A stretch of 64,000 bases of DNA from Coleofasciculus sp. LEGE 07092. GTDB lineage: Bacteria > Cyanobacteriota > Cyanobacteriia > Cyanobacteriales > Coleofasciculaceae. Position 1 is the first letter of the stretch. The number at the start of each line of letters is the position of its first letter. A program made the position numbers and the translations under genes. Positions 16,920 through 26,452 of this stretch are shown here, piece by piece. Location of the stretch: the NCBI RefSeq assembly GCF_015207375.1, contig NZ_JADEWY010000009.1, positions 17,624 to 81,623 of the forward strand, read 5' to 3'. A model generated the notes under the pieces. The model had not been told where the DNA came from. It was given only the letters and a program-made list of their open reading frames with translations, and made no database searches.

Positions 16920-18404
16920 ATGGAACTGCTACACGCTCCAGGAGATAGTATTGCCCAACGTTATTGCATTTTAAGCACGTTGGGGCAAGGGGGGAGCGGG
17001 ATAACGTACCAAGCAAAAGACACGCAAACCCGTCAGCAAGTGGCACTGAAAGCCCTGTCCCTCCACCGACTGACGGACTGGAAAATGCTAGAGCTATTTG
17101 AACGGGAAGCCCTGGTGCTGGCTAAACTGAATCATCCTGGCATTCCCAAATACTTGGATTATTTTCATACAGATACATCTCAAGACCGCTCGTTCTATAT
17201 TGTCCAGCAGTTGGCAGAGGGACAGTCTCTTGATGTTTTAGTAAACAAGGGCTGGCGAACTAACGAACGGCAAGTTCGGCAGATAGCCATACAGATACTA
17301 GAAATTTTAGTGTATTTGCAGGCATTGAAACCGCCAGTGATTCATCGAGATATTAAGCCACAGAATATTATTCTACATACCTCTCCTCACCAAGGGGGGG
17401 CAAAGGGGGGTCAGGTATTTTTAGTCGATTTTGGAGCCGTACAAGATACCTATCACAGTACATTCATGCGGGGCAGTACGATGGTAGGAACCTACGGTTA
17501 TATGGCTCCCGAACAGTTCCGGGGGCAAGCGGTTCCGGCAACCGATTTATACGGTTTAGGTGCAACCTTACTATTTTTGCTCACCCACCGTTCTCCGGCT
17601 GATTTACCAACGGATAGGCTGAAAATTGATTTTCGTTCCCGCGTCCAGATTAGCGAGTACTTTGCTGACTGGTTAGAAAAAATCCTGGAACCCGATGTCA
17701 AGGATAGATTCTCCTCGGCACAAGAAGCGTTAGCCGCACTGCGTAGTAAGCGGCGCATTAATACCGAATCGAGTTCCTCTACACCCTGGAAAGCGATCGC
17801 AGGCGTGGGAATTGCTACAGTTGTAGCTGTCAGTATTCTCAATCAGTACAAGTATCCTATCCTCAGCGCCATGGGATTTACGCCCAGAGCCCTATACGAG
17901 GGAATTATGGGCGGCGATATTGAAACCGTTCGATACTATTTAGACCGAGGCGTTAATGTGAATGCCAGGGAATACCAAGATCATACGCCTCTGCACTGGG
18001 CAGTCAGCAATAACAAACCCAACATCGCAGAACTTTTAATCGATAGAGGCGCAGATATTCAGGCTCGGTACGATGAAGATGGTCATACCGTTCTGCACAT
18101 TGCCGTGCAGCATGACACAAAAGACATGGCAGAACTGTTGATGAATCGGGGTGCAGATATCCATACCAAGGATAACTTCGGCAATAACTGCCTGCACTTA
18201 GCTCTCATGAAGTCAGACGTATCCCACTACTACGGCATGGTACTCACAGAAAAGACGCCCTCAATCGAGATAGTAGAACTGTTGATTGAGCGAGGCGTCG
18301 ATATCCATGCCAAAAACAATCGTGGCGAAACCCCTCTCTATTTTGCGCGATCGCAATCTCAGGAAGCGGCAGAGTTGCTGCAACGTTATGGCGCAACCGA
18401 GTAA
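16920..18404 (+). CDS. Ser/Thr protein kinase with C-terminal ankyrin repeats
   Basis: A 494-residue protein. Start ATG 16920 is chosen because the tandem paralogue begins the same way (MELLHAPGD versus MEQLHQSGD); the frame is open further upstream. The Hanks-type kinase domain (~10-275) has a Gly loop GQGGSGITYQA, VALKAL lysine, catalytic VIHRDIKPQNIIL, LVDFGAVQD and GTYGYMAPEQF. A membrane helix (AIAGVGIATVVAVSIL) is followed by ankyrin repeats to the end. Between the HRD loop and DFG there is a short insertion, TSPHQGGAKGG, encoded by a G-rich repeat-like stretch and absent from the paralogue. The stop is four bases before the next kinase start. Confidence 0.88.
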   Translation: MELLHAPGDSIAQRYCILSTLGQGGSGITYQAKDTQTRQQVALKALSLHRLTDWKMLELFEREALVLAKLNHPGIPKYLDYFHTDTSQDRSFYIVQQLAEGQSLDVLVNKGWRTNERQVRQIAIQILEILVYLQALKPPVIHRDIKPQNIILHTSPHQGGAKGGQVFLVDFGAVQDTYHSTFMRGSTMVGTYGYMAPEQFRGQAVPATDLYGLGATLLFLLTHRSPADLPTDRLKIDFRSRVQISEYFADWLEKILEPDVKDRFSSAQEALAALRSKRRINTESSSSTPWKAIAGVGIATVVAVSILNQYKYPILSAMGFTPRALYEGIMGGDIETVRYYLDRGVNVNAREYQDHTPLHWAVSNNKPNIAELLIDRGADIQARYDEDGHTVLHIAVQHDTKDMAELLMNRGADIHTKDNFGNNCLHLALMKSDVSHYYGMVLTEKTPSIEIVELLIERGVDIHAKNNRGETPLYFARSQSQEAAELLQRYGATE

Positions 18405-18408
18405 ATTG

Positions 18409-19779
18409 ATGGAACAACTACACCAATCGGGAGACATCATCGCCCAACGCTACCGCATCCTGACTCTGTTGGGACAGGGGGGCGTTGGTACAACCTATGC
18501 CGCCCAAGACTTAAAAAACAGTCAAACAGTAGCGTTAAAAGCTCTTTCTCTCCGTCGGATGGCGGACTGGAAACAGATGGAACTGTTTGAACGAGAAGCC
18601 CGCATTCTCGCTCAACTCAAACATCCTGCCATTCCCTATTATCTAGACTATTTCCAAGTAGACACCGATCGCGATCGCAGTTTCTACATCGCCCAGCAGC
18701 TAGCACCAGGGAAATCGTTGGCGGTGTTGATTGAACGCGGTTGGCATCCTCATGAAGCACAGGTCAAACAGTTAGCGATTCGCCTCTTGAAAATTCTCAT
18801 CTACCTACACCAACTAACACCCCCTGTTATTCATCGGGATATCAAGCCGCAAAATATTATTCTGAACCGTAAAGGACAAGTATTCCTCGTGGATTTCGGT
18901 GCGGTGCAAGATACCTATCACCACACAGTTACAGGTGGCAGCACCATCGTGGGTACATACGGTTACATGGCACCGGAGCAGTTTCGCGGACAAGCGGTAG
19001 TGTCTACCGATTTGTATGGGTTGGGAACGACATTGCTTTTCCTGTTAACCCAACAATCCCCTGCTGATTTACCCCAGCGCCAACTCAAAATTGATTTCCG
19101 TCCCCACGTTGACATTTCTAGGGAGTTTGCTGACTGGTTGGAGAAAATGCTCGAACCTGTTGTAGATGATCGATTTTCCTGTGCCAGCGAAGCTTTAGCC
19201 GTGTTGCAGGGAAAACAGGCGCTAACCCAATCTACCCCACCCAGACTTCGACTTCGCAAACCTCAGAACAGTAACATCCGTTTGACCAAGAATGAGCAGA
19301 CAATAGTGGTAGAAATGCCCCCGGCTCGATTGCGCAGCAGAATCAGTCAGGTTTTTGCCCTCATCAATCTGATTTGGAACGGATTGTTAGCACTGACCAT
19401 TTGGATGATTATAGAACTTTCGTTGTTCATGCAACCTTCTAATCTTATCCCCGTGGGTATTTGCGTATTGATTGGATTGTGGCTGCTGACTCAGTTTCTC
19501 TATGGCACGTTATCTCGGACAAAACTAGAAATTGATTCTCAGCAATTCCAGTTACAGAAGTGGTTGCTAGGTTCACGCTATCAAAAGGTTAAGGGAAAAA
19601 CAGCAGAGATTAGTCAGGTAGAACTTAGGGAAATCAGTTTGCCGTTGAGTAAAAATCTGGTCAACTTCTGTGTACTGAGGTGGAAGTGGAAGCCGTTGGG
19701 TTTTGGGACGTTTTTGACGCAGGCGGAGAAAGAGTGGTTGGTGAAGGAGATGGGGGCGTTTCTGGAAAAAATACGTTAG
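18409..19779 (+). CDS. Ser/Thr protein kinase with two C-terminal membrane helices
   Basis: A 456-residue paralogue of the preceding kinase. Start ATG 18409 is four bases past the upstream stop and aligns with the paralogue; an in-frame ATG at 18388 would overlap it. Kinase motifs are intact: GQGGVGTTYAA, VALKALSL, VIHRDIKPQNIIL, FLVDFGAVQD, YGYMAPEQFRG. The C-terminal region differs completely from the ankyrin paralogue. It has two hydrophobic helices (FALINLIWNGLLALTIWMII and LIPVGICVLIGLWLLTQFLY) and a beta-rich tail. The pair are likely cotranscribed and arose by tandem duplication with different outputs. Confidence 0.88.
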   Translation: MEQLHQSGDIIAQRYRILTLLGQGGVGTTYAAQDLKNSQTVALKALSLRRMADWKQMELFEREARILAQLKHPAIPYYLDYFQVDTDRDRSFYIAQQLAPGKSLAVLIERGWHPHEAQVKQLAIRLLKILIYLHQLTPPVIHRDIKPQNIILNRKGQVFLVDFGAVQDTYHHTVTGGSTIVGTYGYMAPEQFRGQAVVSTDLYGLGTTLLFLLTQQSPADLPQRQLKIDFRPHVDISREFADWLEKMLEPVVDDRFSCASEALAVLQGKQALTQSTPPRLRLRKPQNSNIRLTKNEQTIVVEMPPARLRSRISQVFALINLIWNGLLALTIWMIIELSLFMQPSNLIPVGICVLIGLWLLTQFLYGTLSRTKLEIDSQQFQLQKWLLGSRYQKVKGKTAEISQVELREISLPLSKNLVNFCVLRWKWKPLGFGTFLTQAEKEWLVKEMGAFLEKIR

Positions 19780-19872
19780 TGAGAGGCAATATTAACACTG
19801 AAGTAGGATTGTAGCCCCAAAATTATATGCCTTGATTGGTTGGGCTGTCACTGAGAGTTGATAACTGATCCC

Positions 19873-20727
19873 TTAAACTCCAGCAGGTACACTAACTCCC
19901 AAAAACTCCTGCACCCGCTCTAAGTAAACGTCCGGAGCTTCCAGCATGGGGAAGTGAGCTGTCTTAGGAATCTCCAAATACTCAACCTTTTCACTCAATG
20001 ATGCTGCTGTACGCCCCAGTTCTGGCGGAATAATTTTATCGTATTCGCCAGATATTAATAGAGTGGGAACCGTTAGCCCAGCAAACTTTTCGGGCATCAC
20101 CTCAGAAGCATACTTGCTCACCGCTGTCAACATTGTCCCCAAGGCTGCCTGATAATCTGCTAGCAAAAAATCTTCTAAAAAGGCTCGCCTCACTTCCCTA
20201 GGCAATGGGCGGTGCAGAAATCGTGCCATAAACAGGGAATCGGCAAACGGAATCTGCAAGAACCAGCGAGGACGGAATTTCACCACATAGCCACCAAATT
20301 TATGAAAAGCAGCAAAGGCTTTCTCTTCGTATTCAAAAATACCACTACAGGTCAAAATTGCTCGCTCTACGCGCTCAGGATAGCGGTTGAGAAACATCGT
20401 CGCCGCTGACGCTCCCAACGAGTGGGCATTGATATAGACACGCTTCAGTTCTAAAGCCTCTAACAATACCGCCAAATCGTCGGCATAGTCTTCCATTTCA
20501 TAGAGCAACTCTATCGGCTCTTGAGGTAATCGCGATCGCCCGAATCCCCGCAGATCGTAGAGCAGGCAGTTAAATCTATCCGATAGAGCTTTAGCAGTAC
20601 TTTCCCAGTAACGAGCAGAGCCGCTCCAACCGTGGATGAAAACCATCACCGGCTTTTCTTTAGACTGAGCCGATTGAGGTATCCATTCGTAGTAATGCTC
20701 GACACCCCGAACTTGAATGTAAGACAT
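19873..20727 (-). CDS. Alpha/beta fold hydrolase
   Basis: A 284-residue protein from ATG 20727 (MSYIQVRGVEHYYEW). The motifs include the oxyanion HGWSGSARYWEST, the nucleophile elbow NAHSLGASAA (Ser), the acid SGEYDKIIP (Asp) and the base TAHFPMLEAP (His), so the triad is complete. The substrate is not evident. The frame is open 17 codons further upstream, but that extension is encoded by a low-complexity GGACAA-type repeat (20728-20765) and is unlikely to be translated. It is adjacent to clpX but separated by about 130 bases. Confidence 0.85.
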   Translation of the reverse strand: MSYIQVRGVEHYYEWIPQSAQSKEKPVMVFIHGWSGSARYWESTAKALSDRFNCLLYDLRGFGRSRLPQEPIELLYEMEDYADDLAVLLEALELKRVYINAHSLGASAATMFLNRYPERVERAILTCSGIFEYEEKAFAAFHKFGGYVVKFRPRWFLQIPFADSLFMARFLHRPLPREVRRAFLEDFLLADYQAALGTMLTAVSKYASEVMPEKFAGLTVPTLLISGEYDKIIPPELGRTAASLSEKVEYLEIPKTAHFPMLEAPDVYLERVQEFLGVSVPAGV

Positions 20728-20765
20728 TTTTTGTCCGTTGTCCTTTGTCTTTTGTCCGTGTCCGT
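20728..20765. repeat. GGACAA-type short repeat upstream of hydrolase
   Basis: On the plus strand, TTTTTTGTCCGTTGTCC and TTTGTCTTTTGTCCGTGTCC form degenerate tandem units of TTGTCC. Similar GGGGACAA units occur at 31.3 kb and 63.9 kb. The array lies where the ribosome site of the hydrolase would be. Confidence 0.5.
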
Positions 20766-20859
20766 TGTTAAAAACCAATGACTAGGCAGGGGATTTGATA
20801 ACGGATGTAACGGATATTTTAGCGGTGGTCAAAGACCAATGACTAATAACTAATAACCA

Positions 20860-22209
20860 CTAAGCTGATTCTGGCTTGGGTAAGGACGATGGATGAAGCA
20901 GTAGTTCTGCCGTTGAGCGCTTCTCGACCATTTCCCGCGTGATTGTGCAGCGAGTCACATCCTTACGGGAGGGTAACTCGTACATCACATCCAGCATCAA
21001 TTCTTCTACAATACCACGCAGCGCCCTTGCGCCTGTTTTGCGGCGGTAGGCTTCTTGAGCGATCGCTCGAACGGCATCTTCGGTAAACCCTAACTGCACC
21101 GAATCCATTTTCAGCAGTTTCTGGTACTGCTTCACGAGGGCGTTACGGGGTTGGGTCAAGATTGCTATCAGCGCTTCTTCATCAAGCGGGTCAACTACAG
21201 CCGTCACCGGCACCCGACCAATGAACTCCGGAATCATACCGAACTTCACCAAGTCATCTGGCTCTAAATGCCGCAGAATATCTGCTGTCCGTTTCTCCCG
21301 AGACGGATTATCTCCCCCCTGAATAAAGCCCATAGAACGCTTACCAATCCGCTGTTCTACTACCTTATCTAGACCAACAAATGCCCCACCGCAAATAAAG
21401 AGAATGTTGCTCGTGTCGATCTGAATGCAGTCTTGATAGGGATGCTTTCGCCCCCCTTGGGGGGGTACGTTAGCAACCGTTCCCTCTAACATCTTCAGTA
21501 ACGCCTGCTGGACTCCCTCACCAGAAACATCTCGGGTAATTGAAGGGTTTTCGCTCTTGCGGGCAATTTTGTCAATTTCATCAATGTAAATAATTCCCCG
21601 TTGGGCTTCTTCTACATCTAAGTCCGCCACTTGCAGCAGTCGCAGCAAGATATTTTCTACATCTTCGCCAACATAACCAGCTTCCGTCAGTGTCGTGGCA
21701 TCTGCTACCGCAAACGGCACATCCAATACACTTGCTAGGGTTTGAGCCAGCAGGGTTTTACCGCACCCCGTTGGACCCAATAGCAGAATGTTAGATTTTT
21801 GCAGTTCTACTGAATCCTCTATTCCTGCCTTACCATTATTTGTAGCTGCCTTAGATTGAATAAAACTCAGGCGCTTGTAGTGGTTATAGACAGCGACCGA
21901 TAGCACTTTTTTGGCTTCGTCCTGACCGATAACGTGCTCGTCGAGAAACTTTTTTAGTTCTCTCGGTTTGGGCATCTGATTCAGTGACAGACCGGCAGTA
22001 CGAGTGCGGCGTTTTTGAGGAGGTTCGGAGCGGGGAACTTGCTGGGGAGCCGGGGTGCTGGAGTCAAGCAACTCCTCATCTAAAATTTCGTTGCATAGGT
22101 CAACACATTCATCACAGATGTAGACTCCGGGTCCGGCAATTAACTTGCGCACCTGCTCTTGAGACTTTCCACAAAACGAACATTTTAGATGGGAGTCGTA
22201 CTTAGACAT
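20860..22209 (-). CDS. clpX: ATP-dependent Clp protease ATP-binding subunit ClpX
   Basis: A 449-residue AAA+ unfoldase. The start ATG 22209 is preceded by AGAGG at a good distance. The N-terminal zinc domain has four cysteines (CSFCGKS and CDECVDLC). It is followed by Walker A GPTGCGKT, the pore loop GYVGEDV, Walker [11 protein letters not shown], sensor motifs and the lid [15 protein letters not shown]. ClpX unfolds tagged substrates and feeds them to a ClpP-type barrel. It is just downstream of the clpP-like gene on the same strand, only ten bases apart. That neighbour lacks catalytic residues, so active ClpP must come from elsewhere in the genome. Confidence 0.96.
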   Translation of the reverse strand: MSKYDSHLKCSFCGKSQEQVRKLIAGPGVYICDECVDLCNEILDEELLDSSTPAPQQVPRSEPPQKRRTRTAGLSLNQMPKPRELKKFLDEHVIGQDEAKKVLSVAVYNHYKRLSFIQSKAATNNGKAGIEDSVELQKSNILLLGPTGCGKTLLAQTLASVLDVPFAVADATTLTEAGYVGEDVENILLRLLQVADLDVEEAQRGIIYIDEIDKIARKSENPSITRDVSGEGVQQALLKMLEGTVANVPPQGGRKHPYQDCIQIDTSNILFICGGAFVGLDKVVEQRIGKRSMGFIQGGDNPSREKRTADILRHLEPDDLVKFGMIPEFIGRVPVTAVVDPLDEEALIAILTQPRNALVKQYQKLLKMDSVQLGFTEDAVRAIAQEAYRRKTGARALRGIVEELMLDVMYELPSRKDVTRCTITREMVEKRSTAELLLHPSSLPKPESA

Positions 22210-22219
22210 AAGGAGCCTC

Positions 22220-22942
22220 TTATTTAATAGAAGTGACAGTGGCTTCGCTGGGAAGGTTCTGTCGGGAGATGATCTGGTCAATTAGACCATACTCTTTTGC
22301 TTCAGCCGCTGACATAAAAAAGTCTCGTTCGGTATCAGCGGCTATTTTCTCATAGGGCTGCCCCGTATGGTGGGCTAGTAGTTCGCTGATCTGACGTTTG
22401 TGAAAAAGAATTTCCTTGGCTTGTATCTCAATGTCAACGGCTTGCCCTTGGGCACCGCCCAGAGGCTGAGAGAGCATAAACCGTGCATTTGGAAGGGATA
22501 TCCGCTTGCCCGGAGCTCCTGATGCCAGCAGAAACACTCCCATATCAGTTGCTGCACCAAAACAAATGGTAACAACATCGGGGCGGATCTGTTGTATTGT
22601 GTCATAAATCGCCATTCCCGCGATCGCAGCCCCAAGTCCCATCAAGGGTCCACCCGGAGAGTGGATGTAAAGCTGAATTTCCTTGGTTGGGTCTTCGGCT
22701 TCTAAATAAAGGAGTTGAGCAATAATGGAGTCAGCCACTACATCATTGATTTGGGTTCCTAGGAAAACGATACGCTCTCGCAGAAGCCGTGAGTAGATAT
22801 CAAAAGCCCGTTCCCCCATACCGGACTGTTCTATCACCATCGGCACCACATTGCTCAAGTTAGCGGAGTCACTCTCCGGGGAACTCAAGCTTTTGATTTC
22901 GTAGTCAGGGAACTGGGATTGCAGCATACAACAAATGTTCAA
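22220..22942 (-). CDS. ClpP-like protein with substituted catalytic Ser and His (ClpR-like)
   Basis: A 240-residue ClpP fold: [19 protein letters not shown], the SPGG strand, [18 protein letters not shown], and [19 protein letters not shown]. The catalytic triad is broken. The usual AASMG serine is Asp133 (AATDMG, codon 22544-22546), and the usual IHQP histidine is Ser158 (FMLSQP, codon 22469-22471). Only Asp207 remains. The SPGG loop also carries a six-residue insertion (PLMGLGAAI in place of SVT) containing a HIP1 site. The frame is otherwise intact, so it looks like a maintained non-proteolytic subunit rather than a dead gene. It lies in the clpP2 position of the tig-clpP-clpX order. Confidence 0.85.
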   Translation of the reverse strand: MNICCMLQSQFPDYEIKSLSSPESDSANLSNVVPMVIEQSGMGERAFDIYSRLLRERIVFLGTQINDVVADSIIAQLLYLEAEDPTKEIQLYIHSPGGPLMGLGAAIAGMAIYDTIQQIRPDVVTICFGAATDMGVFLLASGAPGKRISLPNARFMLSQPLGGAQGQAVDIEIQAKEILFHKRQISELLAHHTGQPYEKIAADTERDFFMSAAEAKEYGLIDQIISRQNLPSEATVTSIK

Positions 22943-23156
22943 CTAGAGTTAACAACCGTGCTGTCTGACCCAGCACTAAGGGCAATCTTTTGTGGTGTGG
23001 CAGGGTTTCGCTTCACACGCCAAGGAGATGGTCTTACGATCATTATGCCTTAGCTGTTTAAGGACTAGGGTTGTCAGCTATCGCCAGAAAACTGTTGATA
23101 ACACGCCCTATGCCTCAACCCTCGGCTTACTTTGACTTGTGGCTGTCTTGACAGGT

Positions 23157-24632
23157 TCATTCAGTTACCTCTTGAACGGGAGTTTGTTGTTGCTCATTTT
23201 CTCCTGCTGCTTCCTCAGTTGGGGCTAAAGCTTCGGAAACAACCTCCTCTGCTGATACTTCAATGGTTTGGGATGATGCATCCCTTGCTTCTGAATCGGC
23301 GGTTTCTTCAGGAGTCAGCGACCCTTGAGGAACTAGTTCAATCGTAGCGTGTTCTTCCAACCATTGAATGGCTTTTTCTTTGCGTAAATCAGATGCGACG
23401 AACTCCCGCAACCGCTGAAGATCGATATCCTGCCCAGCCAACTGTTTCATCAATTCTTGACATTTAGCTTCAATCGCTTCTGGTTCGATGGTGAGAGATT
23501 CACGTTTAGCAACTTCCTGAACTGCCATGGACTGCCGGAGGCGTTCAATTGCATCAGGACGGGTTCGCTCCCGCAATTGCGGCATCATTTCGGGAGTAAA
23601 CAACGTTTTAATATCCATCCCATAGTTTTCCATCTGGATGGCTGTCTGGGTGAGAATTGTCTGCACTTCCTGCTCAATCAAGCTTTCAGGCAGATCCATT
23701 TCCACCTGCGCAAGCAGGGCTTCTAGGAGGGCGTTCTCCTTATTCACTGCCGTTTCTTTCTCGGCTTTTTCAGCAAATTGCTTCCCTAAGGATTCCCGCA
23801 ATTCTTCCAGACTTTCTAGTTCACTGATTTCTTGAGCAAAGTCATCATCAAGTTCTGGCAACTCTTTTTCTTTGAGTTCTTTGAGGGTGATGGTGAATTG
23901 TGCTACCTCACCTGCTAGATCCTCTCGGGCATAATCTTCAGGAAACGTTACAGAGACTTCTTTGGTTTCCCCAGGATTCATCCCGACAATTCCCGCAACG
24001 ATATCGCCAATAAACCGTCCTTCCTCTAGCTCAATTTGAAAATCACTAGCCTCACCGCCTGAAATTTCGACCGCCTCTTTTCCCTCACCTATCAAGAAAC
24101 CTTTGTAATCAATCACTGCCACATCTCCCATCTGGGCAGGACGCGATTCGACTGGAATGAGAGTGGCTTGCTGAACGCGACGCTCTTCTAAGAACTTGTC
24201 CACGGCATCGGCATCAGGTTGCACTTCCTCAGCTTTAATGCTTAAGCTGCCGTAATCGCCCAAATTGACTTGAGGAGGCACATCTACCGAGGCTGAGAAC
24301 TTCAGGGGCTCTCCTGGCTCAAAATTACCAATCAACTCCTCATAGGAGGAGACTAATCTGTAGTTTCCCAGTACTTCAATAGTTTCTTGCGCAATTGCCT
24401 GCTTGAGCCCCGTTTGCACCAAATCTTCCAGAGCCGCTTCTTTAATACGCTTTAGTCCCAACCGCTGGAGCAAAATCTGACGGGGCACTTTTCCTTTGCG
24501 AAACCCAGGAATATTGGCAGAGCGGGCGAGGTTTTGTACGACCTTGTCGTAAGCTTGCTTGGTCGTTTCGGCGGGAATTTCAATTTCCAGACCGATTTGG
24601 CTCTTCGGGAGCTTTTCCTGAGTAACTTTCAT
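23157..24632 (-). CDS. tig: Trigger factor
   Basis: A 491-residue ribosome-associated chaperone and prolyl isomerase. The ribosome-binding signature is in ANIPGFRKGKVPRQILLQRLG (~38-58). The FKBP-like domain lies at ~165-250 (GDVAVIDYKGFLIGEG, EEGRFIGDIVAGIVGMNPGETKEV), and the C-terminal helical arms follow. The tail beyond ~430 is acidic and low-complexity (EETADSEARDASSQTIE...), as in other cyanobacterial trigger factors. The gene precedes the clpP-like gene and clpX on the same strand, the standard folding/degradation cluster, with 214 bases between tig and clpP. Confidence 0.94.
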   Translation of the reverse strand: MKVTQEKLPKSQIGLEIEIPAETTKQAYDKVVQNLARSANIPGFRKGKVPRQILLQRLGLKRIKEAALEDLVQTGLKQAIAQETIEVLGNYRLVSSYEELIGNFEPGEPLKFSASVDVPPQVNLGDYGSLSIKAEEVQPDADAVDKFLEERRVQQATLIPVESRPAQMGDVAVIDYKGFLIGEGKEAVEISGGEASDFQIELEEGRFIGDIVAGIVGMNPGETKEVSVTFPEDYAREDLAGEVAQFTITLKELKEKELPELDDDFAQEISELESLEELRESLGKQFAEKAEKETAVNKENALLEALLAQVEMDLPESLIEQEVQTILTQTAIQMENYGMDIKTLFTPEMMPQLRERTRPDAIERLRQSMAVQEVAKRESLTIEPEAIEAKCQELMKQLAGQDIDLQRLREFVASDLRKEKAIQWLEEHATIELVPQGSLTPEETADSEARDASSQTIEVSAEEVVSEALAPTEEAAGENEQQQTPVQEVTE

Positions 24633-25017
24633 TGATACTTACAATCGTTTGGAGACAACTTAATCTTAATAGAATAGTAGAGTTTTCTCGTGCTGAGGGA
24701 TGGATAATTTAACGTCTGAAGATGAGGCTAGGGGGTTTTCGATTTTAGAAGTTAATGCCGCCTCTTGTGGTATGCTAGTTGAGCGACCAACAAGTACAGT
24801 ATAAGTAGCCAGCCATCCTTTACTACTCGGTAGGAAAGAAACCATCTACATTGTTTGGCATGGTTTCCGTATCTGATGATAGTACATTCAGAGAGAGTGC
24901 TGCGTTAGCCAAGCGATTTCGTTAGGGATAGCGTTGCTGGATGCTGGTGACAGAGAAAGCCATTGAGCTGAGATTGCTTTCACGGCTTGGTAGCTCGCGG
25001 TTGTCAGATGTCAGGGG

Positions 25018-25090
25018 GATTGGATTGCTTCCAATCGAGCAAGGCAAAGGTTCTCACACAACCCAGTACGGGTTGGTGTAGCTTTGCTCG
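25018..25090 (+). ncRNA. Candidate structured RNA or leader between tig and asd
   Basis: Three stems stack in the 720-base divergent spacer. GATTGGA/TCCAATC is at 25018-25036. CGAGCAA at 25036 pairs with TTGCTCG ending at 25090. Inside this, CAACCC/GGGTTG is capped by AGTAC. The remaining spacer (24633-25017 and 25091-25351) has no coding frame I can support. It could be a small RNA, an asd leader or a terminator. No known family is recognised. Confidence 0.35.
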
Positions 25091-25351
25091 TACAGTCAGT
25101 GTAGTAATTTCTCTACAATACCTGTAAGGCTGGAACTCTCCCAAGGAAAATTGACGAAAAACTGAGTTGGCTGTGTTAAGACAGGTAGGTAATCGTATTT
25201 AATTTGTTAGAGTTCAAGGCATTTTGCAGGAGTTTTGCCGTAAATGCGCCAAAAATATCCGGAAAAGTTAAAAAAAACTTAATTATTTTGACAAACTTGG
25301 TTGAGTCACGGTTGGAAATATTTGTTTGTTCAGGAATTGGAGGAAACTCAT

Positions 25352-26395
25352 TTGTCTAGTCAAGTTCGCGTTGCCATATTGGGCGCAACGGGTGCAGTAG
25401 GTACAGAGCTACTGGCATTACTCGACAGTCGAGACTTTCCCCTTGCCGGGCTAAAGCTGTTGGCATCCTCCCGTTCGGCTGGACGCACCCTTCCTTTCCG
25501 GGGCGAACAGTTGTCGGTAGAAGCGGTAACTGAAGAGTCTTTTGATGGGATCGATTTGGTTCTAGCATCCGCTGGCAGTTCGACGTCCAAAGCTTGGGCT
25601 TCCATTGCCGTTGAGCGAGGCGCTGTAGTGATTGACAACTCCAGCGCTTTTCGGATGAATCCCCAAGTTCCCCTAGTCATTCCCGAAGTCAATCCCGAAG
25701 CAGCGGCAAACCATCAAGGGATTATTGCCAATCCCAACTGCACCACTATTTTGATGGCTTTAGCCGTTTGGCCCCTCCATCAAGTTCAACCCGTGCAACG
25801 TATTGTTGCTGCCACCTATCAATCGGCTAGCGGTGCTGGTATGCGGGCAATGGAGGAACTCAAAGCCCAAGCCCAGGCAATTTTGCAAGGGGAAACCCCA
25901 CCGACGAAAAGCTTTCCTTATCCGTTAGCCTTTAACTTGTTCCCGCACAATTCCCCCCTAAACGAGCAGGGATATTGCGAGGAAGAGATGAAGATGATTA
26001 ACGAAACCCGCAAAATATTTAATGCTCCCCAGCTAAAAGTTAGTGCGACCTGTGTCCGGGTTCCCGTACTCCGCGCTCACTCAGAAGCGCTTAATCTAGA
26101 GTTTACCGAGCCAATGTCAGTAGCTAAGGCACGAGAGGTGCTATCTCACGCCCCCGGAGTCCGAGTAGTAGAAGATTGGCAGATGAATTACTTTCCCATG
26201 CCGATTGACGCTACCGATTGCGATGACGTGTTAGTGGGTCGAATTCGGCAAGACCTTTCTCATCCCTGCGGCTTAGAACTTTGGTTAAGTGGCGACCAAA
26301 TTCGCAAAGGAGCGGCATTGAATGCTGTGCAAATCGCTGAGTTGTTAGTGGAGCGCAATTGGCTTCGACCTAATCTAGTAACAGCTAGTCATTAG
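25352..26395 (+). CDS. asd: Aspartate-semialdehyde dehydrogenase
   Basis: The second step of the aspartate pathway: NADPH reduction of aspartyl phosphate to the semialdehyde. Start TTG 25352 is chosen because GGAGGA lies seven bases upstream and the protein then begins at SSQVRVAILGATGAVGTELL, the nucleotide-binding loop. The active-site Cys is in NPNCTTILMA, and SGAGMRAMEEL and the substrate-binding RVPVLRAHSEALN segment are present. Length is 347 residues, normal for the family. It is followed directly by dapA, so the pair feeds lysine and diaminopimelate synthesis. Confidence 0.95.
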   Translation: MSSQVRVAILGATGAVGTELLALLDSRDFPLAGLKLLASSRSAGRTLPFRGEQLSVEAVTEESFDGIDLVLASAGSSTSKAWASIAVERGAVVIDNSSAFRMNPQVPLVIPEVNPEAAANHQGIIANPNCTTILMALAVWPLHQVQPVQRIVAATYQSASGAGMRAMEELKAQAQAILQGETPPTKSFPYPLAFNLFPHNSPLNEQGYCEEEMKMINETRKIFNAPQLKVSATCVRVPVLRAHSEALNLEFTEPMSVAKAREVLSHAPGVRVVEDWQMNYFPMPIDATDCDDVLVGRIRQDLSHPCGLELWLSGDQIRKGAALNAVQIAELLVERNWLRPNLVTASH

Positions 26396-26452
26396 TCATT
26401 AGTCCTTTGACGAATGATCAATGACCCATAAGTGAAGAGGAGTGACAAGAGG

